Assembly: GCA_033439765.1 (NCBI GenBank)
Contig: JAULSN010000001.1
Coordinates: 4,030,001 to 4,094,000 of the forward strand
Origin: Lasiosphaeria ovina
Taxonomy: Eukaryota; Ascomycota; Sordariomycetes; Sordariales; Lasiosphaeriaceae
Reading direction: 5' to 3'
DNA: 64,000 bases
The notes under the pieces are model-generated. The model searched no databases, was not told the DNA's origin, and saw only the letters and a list, made by a program, of their open reading frames with translations. Both the position numbers and the translations under genes were made by a program. Positions 21,723 through 33,974 of the stretch are shown here, one piece after another. Within the stretch, counting starts at the first letter, position 1; each line of letters opens with the position of its first letter.

Positions 21723-24700
21723 TCACGCCGTCGCCACCCCATTTTGGAGCGGCTTGAACGTTGTTGGCCTCAGGGGGCCTCTCCGGGTGATGTCTTTCTT
21801 GTCCACCTTGTACTTCATTTTCACACCCATCGCCGCAAGCTCCACGTCGAGGAACTTCAACGCTCCTGGCACAACCACCAAGGTGGTGTTCTCGCCCCCT
21901 ATCCACTGGACACCCTGCCCATCTTCCCAAATCTCCCCATCCATCTTCATGAGATCTAAGCCCTCGATATCGTCAAGGCGTTTGGCGCAATTTCGGCACC
22001 GGACAGTGCTGACAGCCTTCTTCTTCCCGATAAACGGAGACACCGTGGGTTGTACTGACAGGAAAGACCCGCAAGTCCGGCAGATCCAGGACTTGGTGTA
22101 GTCGGAGCAGTTCAGCAATCGATCTTGGAGGAGGAACGCGGTTCCGTGTGCGATCAGAGCATCCCGCTCCATTTCTCCCACGCGAACACCGCCACCCTTC
22201 TTTCGGCCCTTGATAGGTTGACCAGTTGTCGGGACAACGGGCCCAGTAGTTCGAACCTGGTATTTATCGTTTACCATGTGTCGGAGTCTCTGGTAGTATA
22301 CCACACCGATGTAAATGTCTACGGCGAACTCCTCGCCCGTGATGCCCGAGTACATGGGCTCGTTGCCGTGGTAGTTGTAGCCCGCCTCCTTCAGCTGCTG
22401 GCCGAAGTAGTCGGCAGCTGTGTGGTTCTCGTCAAATTTAAATGGCGTAGAGTCCTGAGCGAGGCCGTGCAAAGCACCGGCTTTTCCAGCCAGTGACTCG
22501 ACGAACATGCCGATCGTCATTCGAGACGGGAAAGCGTGGGGATTGATGATGACATCCGGCTGCATACCAGACTCGGAGAATGGCATATCAATGGCAGGCC
22601 ATTTCTGAGAGCACACTCCCTTCTGGCCGTGGCGAGATGAGAACTTATCGCCGATGACGGGAGCCCGCGGAATTCGCAGCTTGATAGAGACGGTCTGGAG
22701 GGGTTCATTGCCAGTCTCGCTGCCAATCACTCGGACCTCCTCAACAAACGCATCTTCCGCGTCCTTATATCTCTCGTAGTGGGTTAAGCCATCCCGGTTG
22801 ATTAGCTGCCCATTGTAGTCGGCCGATACTGTGTGCCACGCGCAAAGGACATCACCCTCTGTCACTAGGCGTCCTACGTGTGGCAGTCCATCAGAGTCGA
22901 GCATTTCCAGCGTAGACGCCTTAATCGCACTATTGGGAGCAAATCCAAATAATTTGGCGACCGTCTTGGCGCTGCGCATCCTTGAATCATCCTTGAGGCT
23001 TATCTTTTTGGTCTTGTAGACGGTGCCATGGCCGAATCCACGCTCATGTGCCGACTTGTTGATAATCATGGCGTCGTCCATGTCGTAGCCCGTATATGAG
23101 ATAACGGCGACAACGGCGTTGGTACCGTTGGGAAAGTTGTCGAAGCCATATGTGTTATGCAGCGGTGCTCGAACAATCGGAGTCTGGCCTGTCTGGATAC
23201 GATATAGCTTATTGTCCGTCCGGTGCCGGAGCGCTGTCGCTGGTGTTCCCATGGTTTGCTTACCCATCTGACATTGATACATGTTACGGGGAGATTGGTT
23301 GAAGTCGGAAAAGGGCGTCATATTTGCCAATATGGATAGCATGTTGGTGGGATCGAACTCCACGTGGGTGGACTTGCTAGGGACGATCTCGTTTTCCACG
23401 CAGGCGATTGACATATACGGCTGCTCGTGTGGACCCACGAAGTCTTCCTTACCCAGCGCCAGATACTTGACGGGTCGCACCATTCTCGCCGGTGTTGAGG
23501 ACATATAAATGCCAGGATAGGTTCCGCCCTTGGAAAGGGGCACAAACCCAATCTCCAGCTGCTGTGGTATCCCATGGCGGCCATCTGTCTTCCAATACCG
23601 AAGGGTGTCCGCCATCATTTGGGACCTCTGCGGGCTACACCAGCCGACAATCTTTCCATCGAGCATCACAACGACGCTTTCGCTGGTCGCCGCCGAGGAA
23701 AAGTCGACCGCTCCAAGCTCGAAGGCGATCCGAGGAATCGCGGAGACGTCTACCGCATCAGTCATAATCTTGCATTTGTGCGCCAAATGACTCAATAGGC
23801 CACAAGGAGAACCATCAGGGGTGTGCACGGGGCAAAGAAACCCCCATGATTCGGGCAGAAGCTTCCGCACTGTTGTTGTCTTTAGCTGGGCAAAGAAACT
23901 TCCTCGATGGACCATGCGGAAATGGCTGATGAAGCGCAAAAAGTTCAACTTCTCGGCCACAACAGTGAAGCCCGACGTTTGCTGCAGATCCAGACCAGAA
24001 GGGCTCTGTAGATTTCCCGTTGACATGAAATATTCAAGGGCGTTGCCAAGATTTTCGTTTGTTTTGCGGAAGATTGCAATAGGGAAGTCCTTGGTAAAAG
24101 TAGCTGATGTGAAGGAGACTGTAGGGTTCCTCCTTAGGTAATCGCGCAAGGAGAGTCGGAGGGAAACGGTTAGGAGCTCTTCTAGTCTCTCTTTGAGAAT
24201 CATACCGTAGAGAAAGCCGCCAAGCAGAATCTCTTGATTCTGCACAGCATCCGGGTTGTCCACGGCACAATCTCCGGCAACCAGAGCATACAGTTTGCGG
24301 CACATGAAGAGCAACATCTTGAACTTGTCGGTATCCTGCTGGTCGGTGACATCAACACAGCCGAGGTGGACAAGAACGACCTTTCGCAGGAACTCTGTTC
24401 CGACTTCATAGTCGGACATGTTGTCTGGCACACCAAGCACAACCCGGAATTTTTCACCCAGGTAGGCCCGGGTTTGCACCTTGGAGTAGAGGCCGTATGT
24501 CTTGTAGGTGCGAAGGAGGAGCTCTACCCGATCGGTCAGGAAGGTATTTTCGGCCCCCTTGGACCCGGGAGATCCCACCAAGCCTTCAAAGATAGCGCGA
24601 TCGTTTGTTTCCACAAGCGCCTTGAGAATCATCATGACTGGCACGAGATACTCGTTCTTCCTCCACGAGAACCTGAATGTGACGTTCCCGTCGTCAAGGT

Positions 24701-25482
24701 AGTGGAGTACATTTGTCTGTGACGTCTCATCTGGCCGTACCGATCGTACTATGATGCCGTACGGGGTGTATGCCGGACCTCGATTCGTGAAACTCGGGCG
24801 CATGATTGCCAACGGGAAGTTCCGGCGATTAACCAGCAGCATCCGAATGATCTTTTCGATACCATTGACAATAAAATACCCCCCCAGCTCATCCGACTCT
24901 TCTTTACTCTCAACGAGAAGTGCGGGCGGGTTGTTTTCGAGGTGGCATTTGTTGGACTGGAGGTCAAAATGTTAGGCAAGTTCCAGACAGCGCGGACGAG
25001 GGCACACAAACCTTGATCATGATTGGCATCTGTCCAAGCTCTCGCACAAACTCGTGAGGCTCACCCCCGTTGATCCGGTACTCGAGAACCGCAGTGAGTT
25101 TGCCACGGTACGACACATGGCGCTCTCTGCACTCGGCGGGGAAGATCTCCCGCCTTTTGGCAAACTTGTTGGACGGCGGTACCTGGGCCCGCTGGAGGAT
25201 GACACTCTTGTACCGGACCGTCACCTTGTTCTTATCATCAGGCGCTGCCCGTTCATCGCCATCCAGGAAGGTTTTCGTGCCGATCTCGGCAAGGCCATGG
25301 TCGATGAGACCCGGCTTCCCATCGCTTCGGAAGAGGGCGTTGAACGACTCGATGTGGGGATTGACCGCCTCCTGCAAAGCTGGGTATGCGGTTCGGTCGT
25401 TTGGCGGGTGGCGGAAGAGGTTCTCTCGGCGAACCACGTTGAATTCGTGATCCCACGACGTATTGGTACGCTCGGGAGCCAT
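21723..25482 (-). CDS. RPA135: RNA polymerase I second-largest subunit (RPA135/A135)
   Basis: Two exons on the minus strand (25482-25012 and 24956-21723) give 1234 residues, typical for the family. This subunit pairs with A190 to form the active centre of Pol I, which transcribes rDNA in the nucleolus. Beta-subunit landmarks occur in order: IVNGIEKIIRMLLV in the lobe; GFLCPVHTPDGSPCGLL; a fork-region segment with FSDFNQSPRNMYQCQMGKQ; the active-site GYDMDDAMIINK; the hybrid-binding GDKFSSRHGQKG; and a C-terminal zinc motif (CRTC...CRNC). The Pol I identity comes from the N-terminal region and the short fork without Pol II-type insertions. The single 55-nt intron lies after residue 157. Confidence 0.93.
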
Positions 25483-25893
25483 TTTTTCAGGATCGCAGAA
25501 TGCTAAGTTCGCGATCAGCTTTTTGCAGCGCCGGGGCGCAAATCGCGAGAGGGAGTCGCTCGGTCGAAATGGATTTTAATTTTGGCAGGCGCCGTCCTTC
25601 TCGTAGCGGGGGGGTTCAATCACCATTCGCCGGTCGATGTTTTAGCTATGCGGTCGGTGAGGAAATTGGCTCCAAGAAACGATATTCTTTTCATGCCTGG
25701 CTTTTCTTGGAGTCTCAATTCGCCTAGATACCTTGAAAGTTTCTGCTGCTTGAGCTTCCGTCGGTTTTTTTTCTTCTTTTTCCTTCGGCTGCTCTTATCG
25801 CTTATCGGGCGGTAAGGCGGTTGCGTCAAGGAAGGTGGGGTTTAGAGTTTGGGCTTGCATTCACCAAGGTGCACATGCTTCTTATTCTGCAAT

Positions 25894-26097
25894 CCAATCC
25901 CTGAATGTTTATTGGCGGGTGACTTTCCAAGGTCTGAAAGGCCTCACTCGGTATGTACCTTACGGCTCACCCTAAGGGTTTTTTCGTTGAGGGAAGTAGT
26001 AGGTAATAGCTCCTAGAAACACCTAGGTATTAAAGGTTTTTCCTGGCCGGTTTTTTTTGGCCATAATTTTCCTTCTTCCCAACTACCGCGCCAACAA
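25894..26097 (+). repeat. Diverged dispersed repeat, copy 2 (partner at 982-1193)
   Basis: Same orientation as copy 1 and alignable end to end by eye, with shared blocks such as GACTTTCC and CCAACAA. Copy 2 has more T runs (for example TTTTTTCG and GGTTTTTTTTGG), as if C had been converted to T. Differences are mostly transitions. Confidence 0.6.
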
Positions 26098-28118
26098 ATA
26101 TCCAGGTACTGACTAGGTATACTATTTAGTATGAGTCGGTCTTTGGAGCGTGCATGCTGTGCATGCTGTGCACGCGCACCGATTCTCATTCAACGTCAGT
26201 CCCTCCATATCAGAACTTAGAAGATATTAGCTAGAGAAATTGAGCTTGTCGAACGCTATTTAGAGATCCCAGATCAAACCCAGTGTTGCGAAACCCGTGG
26301 CTTACACGCCCCTCACGCCTGGCGGTCCGTTCACTCCTCTGTGATGGTATTTGGTCTGGGTTGAACAGCTTCGATCAATCCCATTGGCCGCATAAAGATC
26401 GTCACGCCCACTGAAGGTATGTGCACTGGGCATCATAGCACATACTAATACATAGTACATGGATTGTGCTTGCCTTTGCTCATCACTTTTATGCTACTAG
26501 TAAAAAGGCGTCACTTTACAAATGTGCATTACAGCTGGTCACAGATACTAGTACTCGACGGTACAGTACCCAGGCTGATCCTCCACCAGGTTGCACTGCA
26601 GGAGTATCCCGGCCCCAACGGCTTGGTCGGCTGTTCTCGTATGAGATGAAGTCAGCGGCCTAATGGCTAGAGGACGGAACTGTTTCTCGGGGGGGTGAGG
26701 TCGGGAGAAACAAGGCCAGCTGCGTCTCATTGGCAACTCGACGACCTCAGAACCGGGTGCACCTAGTGGATGCTGTGTTTCCACAAAGGCTTGAGTCTCC
26801 TTTAGATGGGGCCTACTTTCAGGCGGGTTTGGATGCTAGGAAAATGGATGCCCATTCTGCACCTCCATTTGACTAGGTAGGGCAATCGGCGCCCTTCTTT
26901 CCTTACAGCCCCCCAAGGCAGGTAGGCCAGTTGCGGCGGCCGAGGGCTCGTTTTGGGTGTGCTCGTTGCTGTCCAGTAAAGCCACTCGTCAAAAACGACA
27001 GCTAAACCCCCAAAGCGGCCACTGACAACGGCCGATCCAATAAGGTTGAGTAAAAGCTACCCCGAAAAACGACACATGCAATGGACGGCCATAGTTGAAG
27101 CCCAACCTGCCGAGTCCTAGCTTTGGCAGCGTCGTCTGCGTGTCCTGCCTATTATGCACCTTAGGTATCCATTCCATACCTTGGCATATGCGCGCTTGTT
27201 GCTCGGCCCGGCAAACTTCCTCACGATACAGACCGTATATATGTGTCTGTTTATGTATGCACAGTATTCCGTACCTCTGGGAAGGTTCCACAGGCAAAAC
27301 GGCCACTGCCGCATCATCTCCACTACCTTACCTGGGCTTTTGGTTACCTTCAATGCCTGGGACGTACCTACCGTACCTACCCTTAAGGTACCTTAGTTAC
27401 AAATAAGAAAAAGCCGGCTCGTCCCTCGTGCGCCTTTGAGGTTCCATGGATGCCCAAGGTGCTTGATTTGATCATCGCCATATTCGCTGAGGGCTCTTCG
27501 ATGCTGTATCGCTCCCAGATTACCCCCGCTGACCGTTTCCAGTTCACCCTTCTGCCGCCATTGGCTTCTCTCGGCGTGGGGAACCCTTGGAAGGCTGATC
27601 GCCCAATCGTTTTCTGGGCTAGCGACCAAGCTTGCGACCCCGCTGCTGGTGCCTCTGCAACCTACGAACAGCTCTTGGTTTCCGAGCAGCTCTGGCCCGG
27701 CGGGATCAACGTCAACGAAGCGTTTGTGGTCGGTTGACGAGATAAATAGGCAAGTTCCATGCATCCAGTCAACCAAGCAGCGCAGGCAGTGCGGGCTGTG
27801 TGCGTGACGGCCCGGGATTGAGAAACAGCGAGCAGCGCCGCGCGCGCGACGAGGGCAGCCATTTAGCTGGGAAGCTCTTCATAACCATCCAGACTTTGCT
27901 TGCCCCCTATCTACCTACTACCCACCTGGGCAAATCGGGCTACCTAGCAGGCCGGCGGCCGGGCGGGCTAAGACATCCCATCGTGGGAAACAACGGGCAC
28001 CTTGGACACGATCACCGCCGCAAAAGACGTCGAGACCGGCTTGAGCAGTGGCACAAAAGCGGCGGTCCCTGCAGCATCGCAGCATCCCACCAGCGGCAAC
28101 CTCGCGCATTACACCTGA

Positions 28119-28177
28119 CCTGCCTGCCTTACCTACTACCTACCTGCCTTGCCTTGCCTTACCTACCTTACCTACCA
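28119..28177 (+). repeat. CCTTACC/TACC/CCTTGCC pyrimidine-rich array
   Basis: Imperfect tandem units of CCTAC, CCTTAC and CCTTGC cover about 60 bases. Similar short arrays recur near 27360-27395 and 28350-28365, and as the reverse complement (TAGG)n near 5530. It is a species-typical simple repeat in the upstream region of ARL8. Confidence 0.65.
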
Positions 28178-29273
28178 TAGGCATCTAAGCTGCTTTCATC
28201 TGTGCTCACCAAAGCCACCATCTGCGCTCCGGGCGTCCCCCGTTTCCATCTTCCATCTGCTACCCACCTCAGGTTATTGGATGTACAGTACCTACGAACC
28301 CAAGGTAAGGACGGTATCTGACATCCGCCCTCCCACCACCGCACCCGCCTTGCCTTGCCTTTATGCGCTACGCAATACGACGTCGCCCGACAGTGACGAC
28401 TGCGGTCTGTTCCCTGCCTTTCCCCTGCCTTGCCGTCGTCTATCTCCTCTCCCGCGCAACTGCATCCGCAGCCGTTGCCGCCGCTTTTCCTCAACCCCAG
28501 CTGGAAAGCTCCAGGGCTCCAGGGCAACCGCTGCCGCTGCCGCTGCCGCTGTTCCCCCCCAGGGCTCCGCACTGACTTTTCTGCCAAACCCACCAGTCGA
28601 GAGACTTCGAGCCTTTGCCCTGGCCCTTGCTCGCCCGCTGGACCTGAACCGTCGATTCCGCTCCACGATCACATCACAGATGATCGTCTTGTCTTGTCGA
28701 CATTCAACAGCCCGCCGTCCTCTGCTCGCCGTCCAGTTGCTCCACCCCCCCGGACTCGCAAACGAATGAGAACCCTGGTCCTAACCGCTGTCTTGTGTTC
28801 AACATCGTCGCTTTCACAAAGGCACGGGCCACACACACTGACTTATTACTTGCACAGCAGCTAGATTGTGTTCCCTTTTGGTGGCATCTTGCTCTTGGTG
28901 GGCCTGATCGCTCACCCGCGCTGCCCCGCGTCTGCTCTCACCGATCACCAAAAGATTTGACTCGATTTTTCTGTCTGCTCGCTCGCGAAATTGCAGACAG
29001 CCTTTGGCTTCGCGTCATACGAGACATTTTATTCCTAATTTTGTGCCGGGACCCAAGAGTCTGAGCGCAAAATATTTAAACTCTTCGACCAAGACCCAGC
29101 AGGTCTCCCCTTCACTGCTTGACTGCGTGCCCGTTTCTCCATCCTGCCTGTTTGTGTTCCTTTGTTGCGCGACTTTCCCTTCCGCCAGTCGCGCTGACGA
29201 GCGCTCTCCCACCGTCCCCTCCCTCACCTCTGTCTCCCACCACCCCCGCCGTCCAACGGCCCACTTCGCAAAA

Positions 29274-30161
29274 ATGGCAGGGCTATTCAGGAAAGTGTAC
29301 GACTGGCTGCTGAGGACTTTCTGGTGAGTAGACAACCGTACGTCCCGATGTTCATCGGACTGCGAGCGAGCGGGGCGACCCGGCTTGCATCCCCACTGAA
29401 CGGCGCCTGGGGCGGAAGCTAATGCGCCCATGCAGGGCCACGGAAATGGACGTGACGATGATCGGGCTTCAAAACGCGGGCAAAACGTCCCTTCTTCGGG
29501 TGCTCTCGGTGAGTCAAGAGAGAGGAGTGCCGAAAAAAAAAGGTGTAGTGTGCCTTAGGGGAATATTCCGCTGACCGAGTCACTCGTTCGCTAGGGCGCA
29601 GAGTTCACGATCGAGTAAGCTCCGACCCCCATCCTTCCCACCCCTTTTTTGGCCCCTTCATTCATGCCGCTGTGCTGAGCGTGGGCAATTTGGACACCTT
29701 CCCCATTCTCTTTCCCGGCTGACCCTTTTTTCTCCTCCTCTTCCTGTTGCAGCTCTATACCGACAGTGGGCTTTAACATGAAGCGAGTGCAACGGGGGCA
29801 TGTGACACTCAAGTGCTGGGACTTGGGTGGCCAACCCCGCTTCCGCCCAATGTGGGAGAGATATTGCCGTGGTGTCAACGCCATCGTCTTTATCGTCGAC
29901 ATTGCCGATATGGATCTCCTCCCCATGGCCCGGGAAGAGCTCCATGCACTGATGTGCAACCCAACGCTGGAAGGCATCCCTCTTTTGGTGCTCGGAAATA
30001 AGTCGGACCTTCCCGATAAGCTCAGTGTTGACGAGTTGATTGATGCGATGGATCTGAAGAACATTGCACACCGGGAGGTGTCATGCTATGGTATATCGGC
30101 GAAGGAGGAGACAAACCTGGATGCCGTTATCCAATGGTTGATGAAGTTCGCTCACAAGTGA
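29274..30161 (+). CDS. ARL8: ARF-like small GTPase ARL8
   Basis: Exons 29274-29323, 29436-29508, 29595-29614 and 29753-30161 give 183 residues. ARL8 GTPases act on lysosomal or vacuolar membranes in vesicle positioning and fusion. The P-loop is GLQNAGKT at 27-34, the switch 1 effector region contains IPTVGFNM (50-57), switch 2 is [10 protein letters not shown], and the base-recognition motif is [23 protein letters not shown] is nearly diagnostic for ARL8. As in ARL8, residue 2 is not glycine (MAGLFRK), so there is no myristoylation site. The N-terminal amphipathic stretch is expected to bind membrane after acetylation. Exon 3 is only 20 nt. Budding yeast lacks ARL8. Confidence 0.94.
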
Positions 30162-30764
30162 AGGGCCCGTTGCCAAGAAGAAGAAGCTTGCTGCCCCCAT
30201 GGTTTTGCGTATACCCCAACTAGAGAGCGGGTCTCGGTTGGCTCTCTCCCCGTCCCACGACGATTGCCCGGGTTGACTTAAAGACATTGCGATCTGGGTG
30301 GATTGGTCTGCCCCCTTCATATTTCCGTGTTCCTGTGTTGCTATTATTGCTGTTATCGGTGGTGTTGGGGGTGATGGCGGCTGCCATAATCCGATGGGGA
30401 AAAAAGACATTCGACTCTCGGCCGGCGACGACCATATTTAATTTTCCCAGAGCAGAAGACAAGGGCTGGGGATTCTGCGACGCTGTCAGATTTCTGGAAC
30501 TCACGTTTTTCTTTTGTTTAAGCCCAATCTGAGGCTTCTCAGCATATCACGATATCCGTTTTTCGCCGCGGCGACCTTGCGCAAAGTATTTGGGACAAAT
30601 ACTTGGCCTCCTGTGGATGGGTAAAGGGGCCTTATTGTTAGGTCGGATTTCATTTGCGAGATCATAACGGCACTGGCCAACCGCCCACTGCACTACCCCT
30701 TCAGAAGGCATGTCCTTGAGAAATAGGGCTTGGAAATAGCGTTTTGATGGGAGGAGCACTGAGG

Positions 30765-30783
30765 TTTTTTTTTTTTTTTTTTT
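30765..30783 (+). repeat. Poly(T) run of 19
   Basis: An uninterrupted run of 19 T on the plus strand in the gap after ARL8. On the minus strand it is a poly(A), so a retroposed or transposon tail is conceivable, but no adjoining element was recognised. Confidence 0.8.
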
Positions 30784-31502
30784 GAATAACTTGTATGTTG
30801 ACGAAATTGCGACAGAAAGAGAGTGAGACATCAGCTTAATCTCGTCATAGTGCAGCTGACGAAGCCTTGTGAAAATGAAGAGACAGCGGGTCTAACCCGA
30901 CCGTGGCCGAGTTAGATCGTGACAGAAGCAGAAATGGGAGAGAGAAATGGTCTGCCGAAGGAACAAACGGCGGGTTATCGACCCGGGGCGGGGGATGGTG
31001 TAGCAGCGACCTCCGCCGGTCAGTGAAGTTCCTCAGACTCGGGCATGATGACACTACCAAAGGCTGACGAGACCATTCGTAGTGGTCAAAGAAAGCGTCA
31101 TGTGGAATTCGGCTTGGCTATTTTTTGAAGCGTAACCGCCAAACGTGAGGAGGATGAAAGCATGCCGATTTCAATTCTCGACTTCAGGGGAAGAAAAATG
31201 GAAATGGGCAGATTGATGGCGCAAAAGAAAATGGCAGTTGAGATCCTACATCTCTACTTTTTTTGGAAAAAGAGAGAGAGAAAAGAGAGAGGACGCCATG
31301 TTTTCGAGAAAAGGGCGAAACAATTGATACTTCAACTACACACAGACCATTTTTTTTTTCCATCATTGACGTGTGAGGGCCTGATTGGCTAGGCGGGTTT
31401 CGAAAAAAAGATTCCCTCATCAAAAAAAAATTGGAATTCAAGAAACAGAAAAATCTAGCCACCAGAACCACAGCAAAAAGGGCGGAACACAATGCTACAG
31501 TT

Positions 31503-31529
31503 GCCGCCGCCGCCGCCGCCGCCGCCGCG
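31503..31529 (+). repeat. (GCC)8 GCG trinucleotide repeat
   Basis: Eight GCC units and one GCG in tandem, not inside a supported gene. Confidence 0.9.
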
Positions 31530-33337
31530 TCTCTTGTTCCCTCTCCCTCTTTCTCGCGTTTTCTGGGATAAACTTGGAACACCACTCGGCGACCTGCCTT
31601 CCAATCAATGGTGGGCTTGTTGGTGTTGAGATTGAGCCTACTGTTTCGGGCGTGTCGAGATTTTTCGGTCACTGACGTGTTCGCGCATGCGTTAGTCCGC
31701 TCTCGAAGTCTCCAAAGAGGGGGGGGGTCTGTGGGTGGGCGGATGCGCGCAGACGCGGGTAAGTTTAGCGGGAAAGCGGGAGGTCCCTCGAAAGTTGGGA
31801 CAGGGATTGGCGAGTACAGCCAGTAGCAACCTCAGGTGGTGACCTGAGTGAGTTATTTGACGCGAGATGCAACTGATGCAGGCAGGATGCCACAAGATTC
31901 CGGATCTGGCAATGCGTACATACAGCTCGTACTCGTTTGGTTCCCTGCCTCCCACAGGTCCATTACATTTGATTCTCTTATTCCGTACTGTATTCGTACG
32001 CTCATCTCCGTCCCCATATCAAACCTACTGCCAAGGGGGCTCATACATATACATGCTCATGGAACTGCGACAACTTTTCGTGCAACAAACCGTGTTAGTG
32101 AGTTAGTTATGACGGACAGCCATGCTAGGCTGACTACTCTATGAGAATTATTTGACAGAAACTCTTATGAATGAGAACTTTAGAAAGGACCTGAGTCTCG
32201 GTATACTTCGCAGGTAGTACCGTAGACACGGAGCGAGCGACTGTAAGTAAATAGAGCAAAATCAAGGATCTCCTTCAGATAGCCGCTAACAAACCATTCT
32301 ATTCACAATCACCGGAGTAAATTCCAAAGTTAGTCGGTGAAGCTCTGGCGTTCAGAGCTATGTTTCTTTCTCTTAGGCCCTTAAACTTGGTTTGTAAGAC
32401 ATGCATTCAGGCCATGGGCTTGAAGTCTGGCTGTTACGTCGTTGGTGTCTTTGCTATTTCAGCAACCCTATCCCCGTTCTGTCGATTGGTAAGTGAGAAT
32501 GCCAGCGACAATCATACAAAGGTCAAGGTTGGCTCTTGGGGGCCGACCATTGAACCCCCGATTAAGCGACTTCCTTGTTCCTGCCCGGACCCAAACGCGA
32601 AAGAGTGTTGGTAAGCTTCGGCTTTGGTCTTAGATATAGTCTTTAGATGCTTTCAATATCACCACGCCTGTAGAATCAGTATAAGACGTGGACGACGCTA
32701 TGACACATGCACTATCACACTAAGCGTAATCAGTCCCAGCACAACGGCCTGGTTGGAGAGAAGTTCACAGCCTGTTTCAGTCGCAGCAGGGCACGGGAAA
32801 AAAAATTGGCATGCCAACACCGCCCATTGGTTAGCACCCAAGTACCCGGGCCACTGCATCTCTTCCACACGGGCCTGCTTCGATACCGTAGAAAGCAGGA
32901 AGCCATGGGCCGCACGAAAATACGCCAGGCATGTCTCGATAGAAGAAGCTACTGAGCCTTTCCAGGACCGACATCGGTGTCACATTGCGGGTGTCTCAAA
33001 AAACAGAGGCAAACCAGACCAAGAGGATATTAGGCGTCAGGGTTGAGTAAGTCGCACGAATGAATTGTAAACTCATTACAGCCGTCAGGAAATCCGATCC
33101 TCCCTCGTCGCGAGACTTTTGTCGCTTCACAGATGATGCGCCATAACCACAAATCCGCGGAGAGTTTCGTTTAGGACCAAATAAACCCGAGTCTTATTCC
33201 TATCTCGACCAGAGAGCCAACCAGCACCTGAACAGGGCATCGTCGGGAGCTGGTATCGATTTGTATTGGACCAATGCAATGCCGAACGCCATCCGTGTCC
33301 ACGCAAGCCCTGCACTCCCAAGCATAGCATAGACCGA

Positions 33338-33974
33338 TCAACGATAAGACTTCTGGAATCTGGAACGGGCACCCTTTCCGCCAAACTTCTTGGGCTCGCA
33401 GCGCCGGGGATCGGCAACTAGCAAGCTGCGGTCGAACTGGATAAGGGCGGTCTTAAGGAGGTTCTTGGAGTGCTCATCGACGTATTTGGCGTAGTAGGCA
33501 ATCTAAGCAGTAACTCGAGTGTCAGTGTCTCAATTTCTTGGAAAGCGCAACGGGTGTAGTTCGGCCACTAACGATCGCCTTGGATATCTGTTGAATATTA
33601 CAGGTTAGCGTTTGCTCTATGCGAACCTAGGGGCTGTAGATTTTTTGTGCGCGCGTTTGGGAAACATACCGCTTGGCGCACCGCATAGATCTGCGAGACG
33701 TGGCCACCACCAGTCACTCTGACGCGAATATCGACATTCGTGAACTTGTCGACCCCGAGGAGGAGGACGGGCTCGTAGAGCTTCGCCCGGAGGATTTCAG
33801 TGCCGAACAGCTTGAGAGGGACACCGTTGACCTTGATCAGGCCATGGCCCTGCACAGCGCGGGCGACCGCTGGAAAAACGTTAGATTCCTTTCCTGCTTC
33901 TTTTGAGGACAACGATAGTATTTACCCGTGGCATTCTTCTTCTTGCCAAAAACTTGCACTGCTTGGGTCGCCAT
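33338..33974 (-). CDS. RPS16: 40S ribosomal protein uS9 (RPS16)
   Basis: Exons on the minus strand: 33974-33926, 33869-33670, 33587-33573 and 33502-33338, giving 142 residues, exactly the usual size. The protein begins [15 protein letters not shown] and contains [19 protein letters not shown]. It ends in the invariant uS9 tail [11 protein letters not shown], whose terminal arginine reaches the P-site tRNA. The third coding exon is only 15 nt (Ile-Ser-Lys-Ala-Ile) and is required to join QIYAVRQA to [11 protein letters not shown] in frame. The start sits in AAAATGG, a strong context. High expression is expected from the family. Confidence 0.96.

Larger units (their letters stand above)
25483..29273. 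other. 3.8-kb intergenic region between divergent RPA135 and ARL8
   Basis: No gene is supported. Contents: upstream region of RPA135 (from 25483), a diverged repeat copy at 25894-26097, a small cluster of GTGCATGCT repeats near 26150-26175, and CCTTACCTACC arrays near 27360-27395 and 28119-28177. From about 28200 to 29273 the plus strand is pyrimidine-rich promoter and leader sequence for ARL8. An open frame at 27450-27737 (95 codons) has no recognisable features. Confidence 0.55.
30162..33337. other. 3.2-kb intergenic region between convergent ARL8 and RPS16
   Basis: No gene is supported. It holds the two 3' untranslated regions and a long featureless middle, with a poly(T) run at 30765-30783 and a (GCC)8 tract at 31503-31529. 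Frames over 100 codons inside it read through low-complexity DNA and resemble nothing I know. Confidence 0.55.

Noticed and set aside
27450..27737. 95-codon open frame in the RPA135-ARL8 gap
   Set aside because: Composition is protein-like, but there is no motif, no family resemblance and no splice context. It is kept only as part of the intergenic note.
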